DNA of 64,000 nt from Falsiroseomonas bella (GTDB taxonomy: Bacteria > Pseudomonadota > Alphaproteobacteria > Acetobacterales > Acetobacteraceae), in contig NZ_QGNA01000001.1 in assembly GCF_003173615.1 (NCBI RefSeq), positions 744,001 through 808,000 on the forward strand, in the 5' to 3' direction. Shown here piece by piece: positions 33,762 through 42,514 of this stretch (position 1 is its first letter; each line of letters starts with the position of its first letter). The position numbers were made by a program, and so were the translations under genes. Under the pieces are notes generated by a model. The model was given only the letters and a program-made list of their open reading frames with translations. It was not told the origin of the DNA and searched no databases.

Positions 33762-35063
33762 GTGATGCACCCATCGCCCGCCGCTGTTCGGAACCCGCGG
33801 GAGCCGAGACCGGATAGACCCCGGCATGCAGCCGAATCCGGCGATGCCATCGACCAGGCGCGGCTCACCGAGGCGATGCTGCAGGCCCAACTCGCCGAAG
33901 CACGCGGTTATGCCGAAGAGGCGATCACGTGGTACCGTCGGGCGCTGGAGCTTGATCCGGCACACACGCCCGCCATCGCCCATCTTGGGCGGCTCGCCTT
34001 CCGGCAGCCCGCGACGCCCGTCATGGATGCCCTCGCGAGCCGGCACCCCATCGACACCCGCATCGTGACGGTTGAGGTCCGCAACCCCTGCAACTACCGC
34101 TGCTTCTATTGCGTGGCGGCGGGCCAGAACAACGAGCCGGTCAAGCGCTTCGACCTCGACGCGATCGAGCGCAGCCTCGCGCAGATCAAGGCGGACCTCG
34201 TCATCATCGAGCTGGAATGCGGCGGCGGGGAGCCGACGGTCCACCCGCAGTTCCCCGACCTCATCCGCATCCTCGCCGCCCGCGGCCCCGTCTCCTTCCC
34301 GAGCAACAACTCGCAGGACCCCGCGCGCTGGCTGCCGCGGCAGCATGCGGGGCGGCTCTACATGCGGGCCGCCGTGCATCCGGAGACCGAGACGAAGACC
34401 GGCCTCGAGACCTATGCCCGGAACGCACGGTACCTGATGGATGCCGGCGCGCGCTTCGCGAGCATGTTCATCGCGCACCCGACGCGCCTGCCGCGCCTGC
34501 CGGAGCTGCGCGCCTTCTTCGCGGAGCGGGGCGTGCCATTCCAGCCGATCGGCTTCATCGGGACGCATGAGGGCAAGTCCTATCCCCACGCCTACACGGA
34601 TGAGGAGAAGCGGCTCATCGGCATGACCGATGAGGGCGACGCGAACTGGCTGGTGCGGGTGCAGCCGCATCTCAACCGGACGCGGCTGTTCCGGGGCATC
34701 CCGTGCAATGCGGGCCACCGCAACCTCTATCTGTCGCGCGACGGAAGCTTCCGCCGCTGCACCTACGACAAGCGCAAGCTTGCCGCGCCGCTGCCGGGCC
34801 CGACGCCCTGCGAGGTGAAGAGCTGCGGCTGCGGCATGATGCTCGCGGCCATGCGGCAGCAGGACAGCGTGGACGCGTACAATTTCTTCGGCCCCATGGC
34901 GGGGCTGGAGCCGCACGGCGCCGGATGGGTGGAGCAGTTCGCCAGGGATGCCGGCTACGCGTCCTTCACGGATGCCATGGTGCAGGAGCAGACGCGGCTG
35001 TTCGACGCGCTGATCCGCGCCTATGGCAAGGAGGACTTCCCGGAGGACGCTCCGCAGTCGTAA
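33762..35063 (+). CDS. Radical SAM protein with N-terminal TPR
   Basis: A 433-residue protein. A TPR-like helix pair (about residues 40-75, GYAEEAITWYRRALELDPAH) precedes a radical SAM domain with the 4Fe-4S cluster cysteines C110, C114 and C117 (CNYRCFYC) and the SAM-binding ECGGGEPTVHP. The C-terminal region has further cysteines in CNAGHRNLYLSRDGSFRRC and CEVKSCGCG, resembling the auxiliary cluster (SPASM-like) region. Such enzymes start radical chemistry from SAM. Neighbouring methyltransferases and sugar genes point to modification of the glycan or lipid rather than of a peptide; no precursor peptide gene was seen. It has its own candidate promoter. The start is GTG 33762 or ATG 33765. 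Confidence 0.85.
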   Translation: MMHPSPAAVRNPREPRPDRPRHAAESGDAIDQARLTEAMLQAQLAEARGYAEEAITWYRRALELDPAHTPAIAHLGRLAFRQPATPVMDALASRHPIDTRIVTVEVRNPCNYRCFYCVAAGQNNEPVKRFDLDAIERSLAQIKADLVIIELECGGGEPTVHPQFPDLIRILAARGPVSFPSNNSQDPARWLPRQHAGRLYMRAAVHPETETKTGLETYARNARYLMDAGARFASMFIAHPTRLPRLPELRAFFAERGVPFQPIGFIGTHEGKSYPHAYTDEEKRLIGMTDEGDANWLVRVQPHLNRTRLFRGIPCNAGHRNLYLSRDGSFRRCTYDKRKLAAPLPGPTPCEVKSCGCGMMLAAMRQQDSVDAYNFFGPMAGLEPHGAGWVEQFARDAGYASFTDAMVQEQTRLFDALIRAYGKEDFPEDAPQS

Positions 35064-35104
35064 CATAGACGCCGTCCTCCGCACGGCGATGAGGTGAGGC
35101 GCGC

Positions 35105-36502
35105 ATGGACGTGCTCGTCGGCGATCCGAGCTTCGCGGTCTTCGTCTCCCGCCACCTTCCGGCGGGCAGCTTCACGCTCGTGGATATCGGCTGCAGCGGG
35201 GGCCTGCAGCGGTCCTGGCGCGCCCTCGGCCCGGCGCTGCGCGGCGTCGGCTTCGATGCGGATGCGGCGGAGATCGACCGCCTGGCGGCGCGGGAGAGCA
35301 ACCCGCTCCTGCGCTACGTCGCGGGCTATGTGTCGGCGCCCGAAGACCATCCCTTCCTGCAGGCGCGCGCGGGGCGTCCCCGGCTGCCGGGCAACCCGTG
35401 GTCCCGCCTCAGCGTCGCCCGGACGCTGCAGCGACGGGAAGCTGCCGCCGGGGATCCCGCCGACGAGGCTGGAACCACGAAGCCGCTGCCGAAGATCGTG
35501 CTGCCGTCCTTCCTGGACGAGGCCGGCATCACGGATGTCGACTTCGTCAAGCTCGACATCGACGGCGACGACCTCGCCGTGATGCATTCGCTGGCCGGCT
35601 CGGTCGGGCGGCTCGGCCTGCTCGGCATCGGCGTCGAGGTCAACTACTTCGGCACCGACGACCCGACCGACCACAGCTTCCACAACACGGACCGGCTGCT
35701 GCGCGGGCTCGGCTTCGACCTCTTCGGCCTGACCGTCCGGCACTACTCGAACGCGGCCCTGCCCTCGCGCTACATCTACGACTTCCCGACCGAGACGCGC
35801 TTCGGCCGGCCGCTGCAGGGCGATGCGCTCTACCTGCTGGACCCCTGCGCCGCCGAAGGCGCCACCGCCCTCTCGCAGGCGAAGCTGGCCAAGCTCGCCA
35901 TTCTCTTCTCGCTGGGCGGCCTGCCGGATTGCGCGGCCGAGGTGCTCGTCCGGCACCGCGACATGCTGGCGCCGCTGTTCGACGTGGATGCGGCGCTCGA
36001 CATCCTGGTCCGCTCGGCACGCGACGGCGACATGCCCGAGAGCTACCCGGCATACCAGGCTGCCTTCGCAGCGGAGGCGCGCTGCTTCTTCACCGCGCCC
36101 CCAGGCGCGGCCGGGCAGGCCGGCGGAACCGGGCCGGTCGCCGCCGCATCGCCGGACGAGATCCTGCTGCGCCAGCTGCAGGGCGAGCAAGGCGCGGCGC
36201 CGGGGCGGGAGGTTTGGCCGGACGAGCAACTGCTGATGCGCATCGAGGAACTCTCGGCCGAGGCGCAGGCGCTGCGCGCCTCCACGTCCTGGCGCGTGAC
36301 GGCGCCGCTCCGGGCCATGGTCAACCGGGCAAACGGCCGCGCCGAGGCCAGGTCGGTGGAGACAGGCTGGCCTCGGGACGCCGCGGCGGCGATGCTGCGC
36401 ATCGAGGCCCTGACCAAGGAGATCGCCGCCCTGCGCAGCTCCACATCCTGGCGCGTCACCGCGCCGCTGAGATCCGCGGTCCGGCTGGTGCGGGGCCGCT
36501 GA
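35105..36502 (+). CDS. FkbM-like methyltransferase with duplicated C-terminal tail
   Basis: A 465-residue protein. The N-terminal part has a SAM-binding motif (LVDIGCSGGLQRSW), and around residue 155 DFVKLDIDGDDLAVM, characteristic of the FkbM methyltransferase family, followed by LLGIGVEVNYFG. An Ala/Gly-rich linker leads to a tail with two copies of the same unit: RIEELSAEAQALRASTSWRV (about 379-410) and RIEALTKEIAALRSSTSWRV (about 432-463), each continuing TAPLR. This coiled-coil plus SWRVTAPLR unit is common at the ends of glycosyltransferases and methyltransferases in polysaccharide clusters and may be a docking segment. FkbM enzymes O-methylate sugars. It lies 41 bases after the radical SAM gene and 1 base before the Nudix gene. 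Confidence 0.78.
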   Translation: MDVLVGDPSFAVFVSRHLPAGSFTLVDIGCSGGLQRSWRALGPALRGVGFDADAAEIDRLAARESNPLLRYVAGYVSAPEDHPFLQARAGRPRLPGNPWSRLSVARTLQRREAAAGDPADEAGTTKPLPKIVLPSFLDEAGITDVDFVKLDIDGDDLAVMHSLAGSVGRLGLLGIGVEVNYFGTDDPTDHSFHNTDRLLRGLGFDLFGLTVRHYSNAALPSRYIYDFPTETRFGRPLQGDALYLLDPCAAEGATALSQAKLAKLAILFSLGGLPDCAAEVLVRHRDMLAPLFDVDAALDILVRSARDGDMPESYPAYQAAFAAEARCFFTAPPGAAGQAGGTGPVAAASPDEILLRQLQGEQGAAPGREVWPDEQLLMRIEELSAEAQALRASTSWRVTAPLRAMVNRANGRAEARSVETGWPRDAAAAMLRIEALTKEIAALRSSTSWRVTAPLRSAVRLVRGR

Positions 36503-36503
36503 G

Positions 36504-37055
36504 ATGCGGCCCGCCGCGCCCGTCTGGCGCATCCTGGACGAGGAGACGGTGCTCGACGCGGCGCCCTGGCTCACCGTCTCGAAGCAGCGGGTCCTGACGG
36601 ATGGCGGCGTCACCGTGCCGGACTACTGGCAGGTGAAGCTGTCCGACTTCGCCATCGCGGTGGCGCTGACCGAGGCGGGCGACGTGATCACCCTCTGGCA
36701 GTACAAGCACGGCGCCCGTCACTGGGGCCTCACCTTCCCGGCCGGGCATGTCGGTGAGGGCGAAGATCCAGCGGCGGCGATGCGACGCGAACTGCGCGAG
36801 GAGACCGGGTTCGAGCCGGCGGAGATCGTCCCGATCGGCCGTGCGGCGGTCAGCGGCAACCAGGGTTGCGGCACGGCCCACATGTTCCTCATGCGCGGCT
36901 GCCGGAAGGTCGGCGAGGCTGCCTCGGGCGACCTCGAGAGCATGGAGATGCGGCTGATGCCAGTGGCGGAGGTCGAGGCGGCGCTGCGCCAGGGCGCCGC
37001 CGGGGTGCTGCCGCACATCGCCGTGTGGGGCGCGGCGCGGCTCCACGGCCTTTAG
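36504..37055 (+). CDS. Nudix hydrolase
   Basis: A 183-residue Nudix protein. The Nudix box, G-x5-E-x7-REUxEE-x-GU, is fully conserved at about residues 81-103 (GHVGEGEDP then RRELREETGF). The overall arrangement, with VPDYWQVKLSDFAIAVALTE before the box, resembles ADP-ribose/ADP-sugar pyrophosphatases, which hydrolyse nucleotide sugars to the sugar phosphate and a nucleoside monophosphate. In this locus it may tune a nucleotide-sugar pool such as GDP-mannose, but that is only context. It begins one base after the FkbM-like gene and converges on a glycosyltransferase gene. Confidence 0.85.
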   Translation: MRPAAPVWRILDEETVLDAAPWLTVSKQRVLTDGGVTVPDYWQVKLSDFAIAVALTEAGDVITLWQYKHGARHWGLTFPAGHVGEGEDPAAAMRRELREETGFEPAEIVPIGRAAVSGNQGCGTAHMFLMRGCRKVGEAASGDLESMEMRLMPVAEVEAALRQGAAGVLPHIAVWGAARLHGL

Positions 37056-37087
37056 CGCGGCGTCCGCCCCGCCGTCGCCCCCGCGTA

Positions 37088-38290
37088 TCAGCCTTCCGCG
37101 AGGGCGCGGAGCTTCGCCGCGGCCTCCGCGATGTCGGGCTCGGCCCAGTGCGCGTCCGGGTCGTCATAGGCGCCCTGCGGATCCTTCACCGGCACGAGCC
37201 GCCAGGAGACCGTGCGGACATCGGGCCGCGCCGCGATGTCGGCCGCCAGCCCCCAGCCGGTGGCGAGGACCGCGGTGCCGAGGCTCGCCGCCTCCGCCAG
37301 GTTGAGCCCGTAGCCCTCGCTCCGATGCAGCGAGAGATAGACGTCGGCAGCGTAGTACAGGTCGCCGATCGGGATGCGACGGGGATCGCCATCGATCAGC
37401 AGGATGCGCGGGTCCTGGGCGGCGGCCTGCAGCAGCTCGGCATGGCCCGCCGGCCAGACCTCCCGGTCGTTGCAGCGCAGGACCAGGCACGCCGCGGGGC
37501 CGCCCGGCGGGAAGGCGGCGCGGAAGGCGGCCACCGCCGCCATCGGATTCTTCCGGGCGTAGTTCGAGCTCATCGAGAAGGAGCAGGCCGCGATGAAGGC
37601 CTCGGCCGGCAGGTCGTGGCGCGCCCGCGCGGCGGCCATGCTCTCGGCTGTCTTGCGCGGACCGAAGGGCAGCGCCTCCACCGGGTGGGGCACGACGCGG
37701 ACAGGAACCTCCTCCGCCCCTTCGAGCCGCGCCCGCACGGCGCCGGCAACGAAGTCGGACGGCACCCAGATCTCGTCCGCCGCGAGCACCGCTTCCGCCC
37801 AGCTGGCGGGGACGCGGTCGAGTTCCCAGGCCCAATAGGCGATCAGCCGGGCTGACCGGCGCAGGCGCCGCGGCAGCCGCAGATACATCAGGCCGTAGAG
37901 TGGCGGGTTGAGGTGGATCACGATCGGCCCGGGCGGCAAGGTCTCGAGGGCCGTGACCGGCAGGACGCCCTCGGGCACGGGCCCGCCCGGCAGATGCAGC
38001 GCCGCGGTGCAATCCACCGCCCGCACCGCACGACCCTGGCGCTTCTGCTCGGCCCACATCAGCCGCGCCCCCTGCCCCAGCCCGGTCGGCGAGGCAAAGA
38101 GCCCGAGGATGGTCATGGGTTCCTGCTGCGTCGTCTCGCGGGATGCATGCGCGACACGCGCTTCGCGGTCGCGGGCGGCGCCGTGCGACAAGCGCCAGCG
38201 AATAACCCGGGTCCGCAGGCCGTCCACCGTCCGGACGAACAGCGGACGCAGCGGCGCCGGGACGAAGCGTATCAGACCCAGCCCGAACAT
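37088..38290 (-). CDS. GT4-type glycosyltransferase (paralogue of 26881-28080)
   Basis: A 400-residue glycosyltransferase with LGLFASPTGLGQGARLMW, YWAWELDRVPASWAEA, VRVVPHPVEALPFGP, SMSSNYARKNPMAAVAAFRA and the E-x7-E motif in RSEGYGLNLAEAASLG. The same ordered motifs occur in the protein encoded at 26881-28080, and both end in WRLVPVKDPQ or WRLVPAEDPQ followed by a Trp-Ala segment. They are therefore duplicated and probably add similar sugars at different positions. The gene is on the minus strand, convergent with the Nudix gene and divergent from the repeat-protein gene (122-base gap). Confidence 0.85.
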   Translation of the reverse strand: MFGLGLIRFVPAPLRPLFVRTVDGLRTRVIRWRLSHGAARDREARVAHASRETTQQEPMTILGLFASPTGLGQGARLMWAEQKRQGRAVRAVDCTAALHLPGGPVPEGVLPVTALETLPPGPIVIHLNPPLYGLMYLRLPRRLRRSARLIAYWAWELDRVPASWAEAVLAADEIWVPSDFVAGAVRARLEGAEEVPVRVVPHPVEALPFGPRKTAESMAAARARHDLPAEAFIAACSFSMSSNYARKNPMAAVAAFRAAFPPGGPAACLVLRCNDREVWPAGHAELLQAAAQDPRILLIDGDPRRIPIGDLYYAADVYLSLHRSEGYGLNLAEAASLGTAVLATGWGLAADIAARPDVRTVSWRLVPVKDPQGAYDDPDAHWAEPDIAEAAAKLRALAEG

Positions 38291-38412
38291 GGCCGCGCCT
38301 CTATCACGCGCCCGGACCTTGCGGAAGCGCGGCCCTTAACCGCGACTTCACGCGCAGATGAGAGCGTGGCCCGCAGCCCCGCCGGAGACGGCCCTCGAAC
38401 ACACACCCAGCG

Positions 38413-41307
38413 ATGTCGCAAAGCGGAACCACAGCCAGCCAGGCCAGCGCCGACCTCCTGCCGGACAGCCTGTTCGCATGGGTCTTCGAGGCGACCGCGA
38501 CCGGCAATGCGTGGGGCGGCTGGCTGGTCGCGGACAGCCAGGACTACGCGCTGGGCGCGACGCTCGTGACAGCGTTCGGCCGTTACACCATCACAGGCGA
38601 GGAGGAGCGCGGGCTCGACCTGTCCGCGCTCGGTCTCGTCGAGGGCGATGTGCGCGTCGAGTGGTACCGCGACGGCGCCACCGGCCAGTTCCTCATCACC
38701 CGCGCCGGCTCCGGCGCCAGCGCGGGGCTTGGCGGGCTCGGCTCGGAAGTGGATGCCGTCTGGACAAGCTCGGGCTGGATGCCGTTCGGGCGCGGCGGCG
38801 CGGAGCAGGCCAGCGTGCCGACGGACATGCGTTTCTCCTGGATCTTCGAGGCGGACAGCGGCGACCGGCTCTGGGGCACGCTGCTGGGGAGTTCGCTGGA
38901 ATACGGCGTCGGCGACACGCTGCGCACGGCCTTCGGCCGGTATCGCATCCTGTCGGAGGAGGCGCTGGCGCCGGGCGATCCGACGCTTGGCGCGCGCGGC
39001 GAGGTGCGCACGACCCGCTACTTCGACGCGGGCACGCGGAGCGAATACGCGACGCGGAGCGAGGGCGGCGCACCGAGCGGCGGGGCGGGGCTCGGCAGCG
39101 AGCTCGACCAGGTCTGGAACGGCTTCGGCTGGGTCTGGGTCGGCCAGGGCGGCGCGCAGCAGGCCGACATCCAGTTCTCCGTCTACGAGTGGGTCTTCGA
39201 AGCGAATTCGGGCGACCGCTACGAGGGCTCGATGTTCGCGAACGCTTTGCGGCATCAGGCGGGCGACATCATCGCCACAGGCTTCGGCCGCTACGTCATC
39301 CTGAGCGAGTCCGCCTATGGCGCGGTCGAGGTGGTGCCGGACGGCACGCTCTACCTGAAGCGCTATTTCGACGCCGGCTCGGCGACCTGGCTGGACAGCC
39401 ACGGCTTCTCCGCCCTGCGCGCGCCGAGCACCGGGCGCTTCCTCGGCAATGAGGAGGACCAGGTCTGGGATGGCGACAATTTCGACCGCGTCGGCCGCGG
39501 CGGCGCCTGGCAGGCGGATATCGAGCGCTACTCCGTCTACATCTGGCGCTTCGAGGCGGATTCGGGCGACCGCTACGAGGGCTCGATGTTCGCCAGTTCG
39601 GCCCTGCACGCGAAGGGCGACGTCATCACGACGGCCTTCGGCCGCTACGTCATCGAGGATGAATTCGTCTACGGCACCGCCGAGGTGGTGCCGGATGGCA
39701 CGCTCTACCTGAAGCGCTATTTCGACGCCGGCTCGGCGACCTGGATCGACAGCTACGGCTACTCCGTGCTGCGCGCGCCCAGCACCGGCCGCTTCCTCGG
39801 CAACGAGGAGGATCGCGTCTGGGACGGGGACGGCTTCGACCGCGTGGGGCGCGGCGGCGCATGGCAGGCGGATGTCGAGGGATACTCCGTCTACATCTGG
39901 CGCTTCGAGGCGAATTCGGGCGACCGCTACGACGGTTCGATGTTCGCCAACGCCATCCTGCACGAGAAGGGCGACGTCATCACGAACGGCTTTGGCCGCT
40001 ACGTCATCGAGGACGAGTATTTCTACGGCACCGCCGAGGTGGTGCCGGACGGCACGCTCTACCTCAAGCGCTACTTCGACGCGGCGACGGGCAGTTGGAC
40101 CGACAGCTACGGCTATTCCGTCCTGCGCGCACCCAGCACCGGCCGCTTCCTCGGCAACGAGGAGGACCGGATCTGGGACGGCGACGGCTTCGACCGGATC
40201 GGCCGCGGCGGCGCGCTGCAATCCGACCTCGAGGGCTTCTCCGTCTACATCTGGCGCTTCGAGGCGGATTCCGGCGACCGCTACGACGGCTCGATGTTCG
40301 CCAATGCCACCCTGCACGCGAAGGGCGACGTCATCACCACCGGCTTCGGCCGCTACGTCATCGAGGACGAGTATTTCTACGGCGCCGCCGAGGTGGTCCC
40401 GGACGGCACGCTCTACCTCAAGCGCTACTTCGACGCGGCGACGGGCAGTTGGACCGACAGCTACGGCTATTCCGTCCTGCGCGGACCCAGCACCGGCCGC
40501 TTCCTCGGCAACGAGGAGGACCGGGTCTGGGACGGCGACGGCTTCGACAGCATCGGCCGCGGCGGCGCGCTGCAATCCGATTTCGAGGGCTTCTCCGTCT
40601 TCATCTGGCGCTTCGAGGCGGATTCCGGCGACCGCTACGAAGGCTCGATGTTCGCCAATGCCGCCCGGCACGAGAGGGGCGACACTGTCACCACCGCCTT
40701 CGGCCGCTACGTCATCGAGGACGAGTATTTCTACGGCGCCGCCGAGGTGGTCCCGGACGGCACGCTCTACCTCAAGCGCTACTTCGACGCCGGAACCTCC
40801 ACCTGGGTGGAAAGCTATGGCTATTCCGTCCTGCGCGGACCCAGCACCGGCCGCTTCCTCGGCAACGAGGAGGACCGCGTCTGGGATGGCGACACCTTCG
40901 ACAACATCGGCCGCGGCGGCGCACTGCAATCCGATTTCGAGGGCTTCTCCGTCTTCATCTGGCGCTTCGAGGCGGATTCGGGCGACCGCTACGAGGGCTC
41001 GATGTTCGCCAATGCCGCCCTGCACGACCGGGACGACATCATCACCACCGCGTTCGGCCGCTATGTCATCGAAGACGAGTATTTCTACGGAACGGCCGCA
41101 ATCGTGCCGGACGGCACGCTGTACCTGAAGCGCTACTTCGACGCCGGCACCTCTACCTGGATGGACAGCTACGGCTATTCCGTCCTGCGTGGACCCAGCA
41201 CCGGCCGCTTCCTCGGCAACGAGGAGGACCGGGTCTGGGACGGCGACAGCTTCGACCGGATCGGCCGCGGCGGCGTCTGGCAGGCGGATATCGAGCCCTT
41301 CGGCTGA
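38413..41307 (+). CDS. Large tandem-repeat protein of unknown function (8 x ~118 aa)
   Basis: A 964-residue protein made almost entirely of eight repeats. Units 1 and 2 (120 and 117 residues apart) are divergent; units 3 to 8 are each exactly 118 residues and nearly identical. A unit reads: aromatic-W-R-FEADSGDRYEGSMFAN, then GDVIT-AFGRYVIEDE, VVPDGTLYLKRYFDAG, STGRFLGNEEDRVWDGD and a Gly-rich GRGG. The acidic EEDRVWDGD could bind calcium, but no RTX or other known motif is seen. The composition is acidic and aromatic, without cysteine in the repeats. There is no signal peptide or membrane segment, so export, if any, is by an unrecognised route. Its place in the glycan locus suggests a surface or glycan-binding role; I recognise no family. 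Confidence 0.85.
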   Translation: MSQSGTTASQASADLLPDSLFAWVFEATATGNAWGGWLVADSQDYALGATLVTAFGRYTITGEEERGLDLSALGLVEGDVRVEWYRDGATGQFLITRAGSGASAGLGGLGSEVDAVWTSSGWMPFGRGGAEQASVPTDMRFSWIFEADSGDRLWGTLLGSSLEYGVGDTLRTAFGRYRILSEEALAPGDPTLGARGEVRTTRYFDAGTRSEYATRSEGGAPSGGAGLGSELDQVWNGFGWVWVGQGGAQQADIQFSVYEWVFEANSGDRYEGSMFANALRHQAGDIIATGFGRYVILSESAYGAVEVVPDGTLYLKRYFDAGSATWLDSHGFSALRAPSTGRFLGNEEDQVWDGDNFDRVGRGGAWQADIERYSVYIWRFEADSGDRYEGSMFASSALHAKGDVITTAFGRYVIEDEFVYGTAEVVPDGTLYLKRYFDAGSATWIDSYGYSVLRAPSTGRFLGNEEDRVWDGDGFDRVGRGGAWQADVEGYSVYIWRFEANSGDRYDGSMFANAILHEKGDVITNGFGRYVIEDEYFYGTAEVVPDGTLYLKRYFDAATGSWTDSYGYSVLRAPSTGRFLGNEEDRIWDGDGFDRIGRGGALQSDLEGFSVYIWRFEADSGDRYDGSMFANATLHAKGDVITTGFGRYVIEDEYFYGAAEVVPDGTLYLKRYFDAATGSWTDSYGYSVLRGPSTGRFLGNEEDRVWDGDGFDSIGRGGALQSDFEGFSVFIWRFEADSGDRYEGSMFANAARHERGDTVTTAFGRYVIEDEYFYGAAEVVPDGTLYLKRYFDAGTSTWVESYGYSVLRGPSTGRFLGNEEDRVWDGDTFDNIGRGGALQSDFEGFSVFIWRFEADSGDRYEGSMFANAALHDRDDIITTAFGRYVIEDEYFYGTAAIVPDGTLYLKRYFDAGTSTWMDSYGYSVLRGPSTGRFLGNEEDRVWDGDSFDRIGRGGVWQADIEPFG
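39178..41301 (+). repeat. Six direct tandem repeats of exactly 354 bp
   Basis: Inside the repeat-protein gene, unit boundaries at the codon for the serine of S-V-Y/F fall at 39178, 39532, 39886, 40240, 40594 and 40948, and the array closes at 41301. Every period is exactly 354 bp with no indel. Adjacent units share long identical DNA stretches including synonymous positions, which points to recent duplication or gene conversion. The last units (40240 on) are the most alike. Confidence 0.9.
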
Positions 41308-41378
41308 AGCTATGGGCGTTGCCCCGGCGAGGCAACTCGGGCAGTTTCAGGCCGTCTCAAAACGCGATCGGCCCCGCC

Positions 41379-42458
41379 TTGTCCTTCGACAATTTCCTTT
41401 CGCTGTTGCGCCAGAAATGGGGCGAAGTGCCCGCCGGCTCCGACATGGACGGCCGCTACTTCAGCGCCCAGCTGCTCGCCAAGGACGACGCGACCCTCCT
41501 CGCGGAGTGGCAGGCACTGTCCGACCGTGGCAAGGAACTGCGCGGCTGGTGGTGGCGGCTCTACGCGCCGCTCCTCGAAGGCCGCCGGGTGCTGGAGATC
41601 GGGTCGGGCCTCGGCTTCGATGCGATGCATTTCGCGGGCGCGGGCGCGCGCTGGACCTGCTGCGACATCGTGGACACCAACCTCGGCGTCATCGGGCGCG
41701 TGGCGGGGATGAAGGGGCTCGACATCGGGCGGCACCTGATCGACTCGCTCGCCTCCTTCGACGCCCTGCCGGACGGCTTCGACGCCATCTGGTGCAACGG
41801 CTCGCTGATCAACCTGCCCTACGAGGCGGCGCGGGAGGAATGCGCCGCCATCCTGCGCCATCTCCGCCCCGGCGGACGCTGGATCGAGCTGGCCTATCCG
41901 CGCGAGCGCTGGGTGCGGGAAGGCTCGCCCCGCTTCGAGGACTGGGGCGCCATGACGGACGGCCCGGGCACGCCCTGGATGGAATGGTACGACATGGAGA
42001 AGTTGCGGCAGCGCCTCGCGCCGCACCGCATGCTGCCGATCCTCGAGTATCGCTTCTCCTCCGACAACTATGTCTGGCTGGACCTCCAGCATGACGGGGT
42101 TGGGGGAATCGACGACCAGGCGCTGCGGCCGGCGCTCGCCTCGCCCGTCGCGATCGAAACGCCGCCGCTGCTCTGGAACCATGCCTGGGATCACCCGATC
42201 GGGCGGGGCGACCTCGGCGCCCGGATCACGGTGGAGATCACCTGCGTCGTCCGGAACGGCACGCCGGGCTTGGCCCTGATGCAGGACGGCCGCTTCGTGT
42301 CCCGCGAAGCCGCGATCGAGGCGCGCAGCGGCACCCAGCTCATCCACCTGACCACCACGGAATTCGGACCGGAGACGCGGCTCGTGGTCCGCAACGCCTC
42401 GGCGCTCGGGCCGAGCCGCCTCGAGATCCTGTCGGTGAACTTGCGGCGCGCTCTCTGA
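41379..42458 (+). CDS. Class I methyltransferase with C-terminal beta domain
   Basis: A 359-residue protein. The methyltransferase domain shows VLEIGSGLGFDAMHFAGAGA (motif I), CCDIVDTNLGVIGRV, and FDAIWCNGSLINLPYEAA (motif IV). After about residue 275 comes a separate beta-rich segment (ITVEITCVVRNGTPGLALM to TRLVVRNASALGPSRLEI) that matches in pattern the middle of the next gene product. The frame has no upstream ATG; TTG at 41379 (reading M-SFDNFLSLLRQKWGE) is the best start, with an internal ATG at 41445 as alternative. It probably methylates a sugar of the glycan. It follows the repeat-protein gene by 71 bases. Confidence 0.8.
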   Translation: MSFDNFLSLLRQKWGEVPAGSDMDGRYFSAQLLAKDDATLLAEWQALSDRGKELRGWWWRLYAPLLEGRRVLEIGSGLGFDAMHFAGAGARWTCCDIVDTNLGVIGRVAGMKGLDIGRHLIDSLASFDALPDGFDAIWCNGSLINLPYEAAREECAAILRHLRPGGRWIELAYPRERWVREGSPRFEDWGAMTDGPGTPWMEWYDMEKLRQRLAPHRMLPILEYRFSSDNYVWLDLQHDGVGGIDDQALRPALASPVAIETPPLLWNHAWDHPIGRGDLGARITVEITCVVRNGTPGLALMQDGRFVSREAAIEARSGTQLIHLTTTEFGPETRLVVRNASALGPSRLEILSVNLRRAL

Positions 42459-42514
42459 CGTGCGACGCCGGCCAGCCTGGACGCCCGCCGTCCTGATCGG
42501 ACACCACGGAACCC

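Noticed and set aside
39178-41301. The 354-bp periodic array as a CRISPR or satellite
   Set aside because: Units are long, contiguous, without spacers, and lie in one uninterrupted coding frame.
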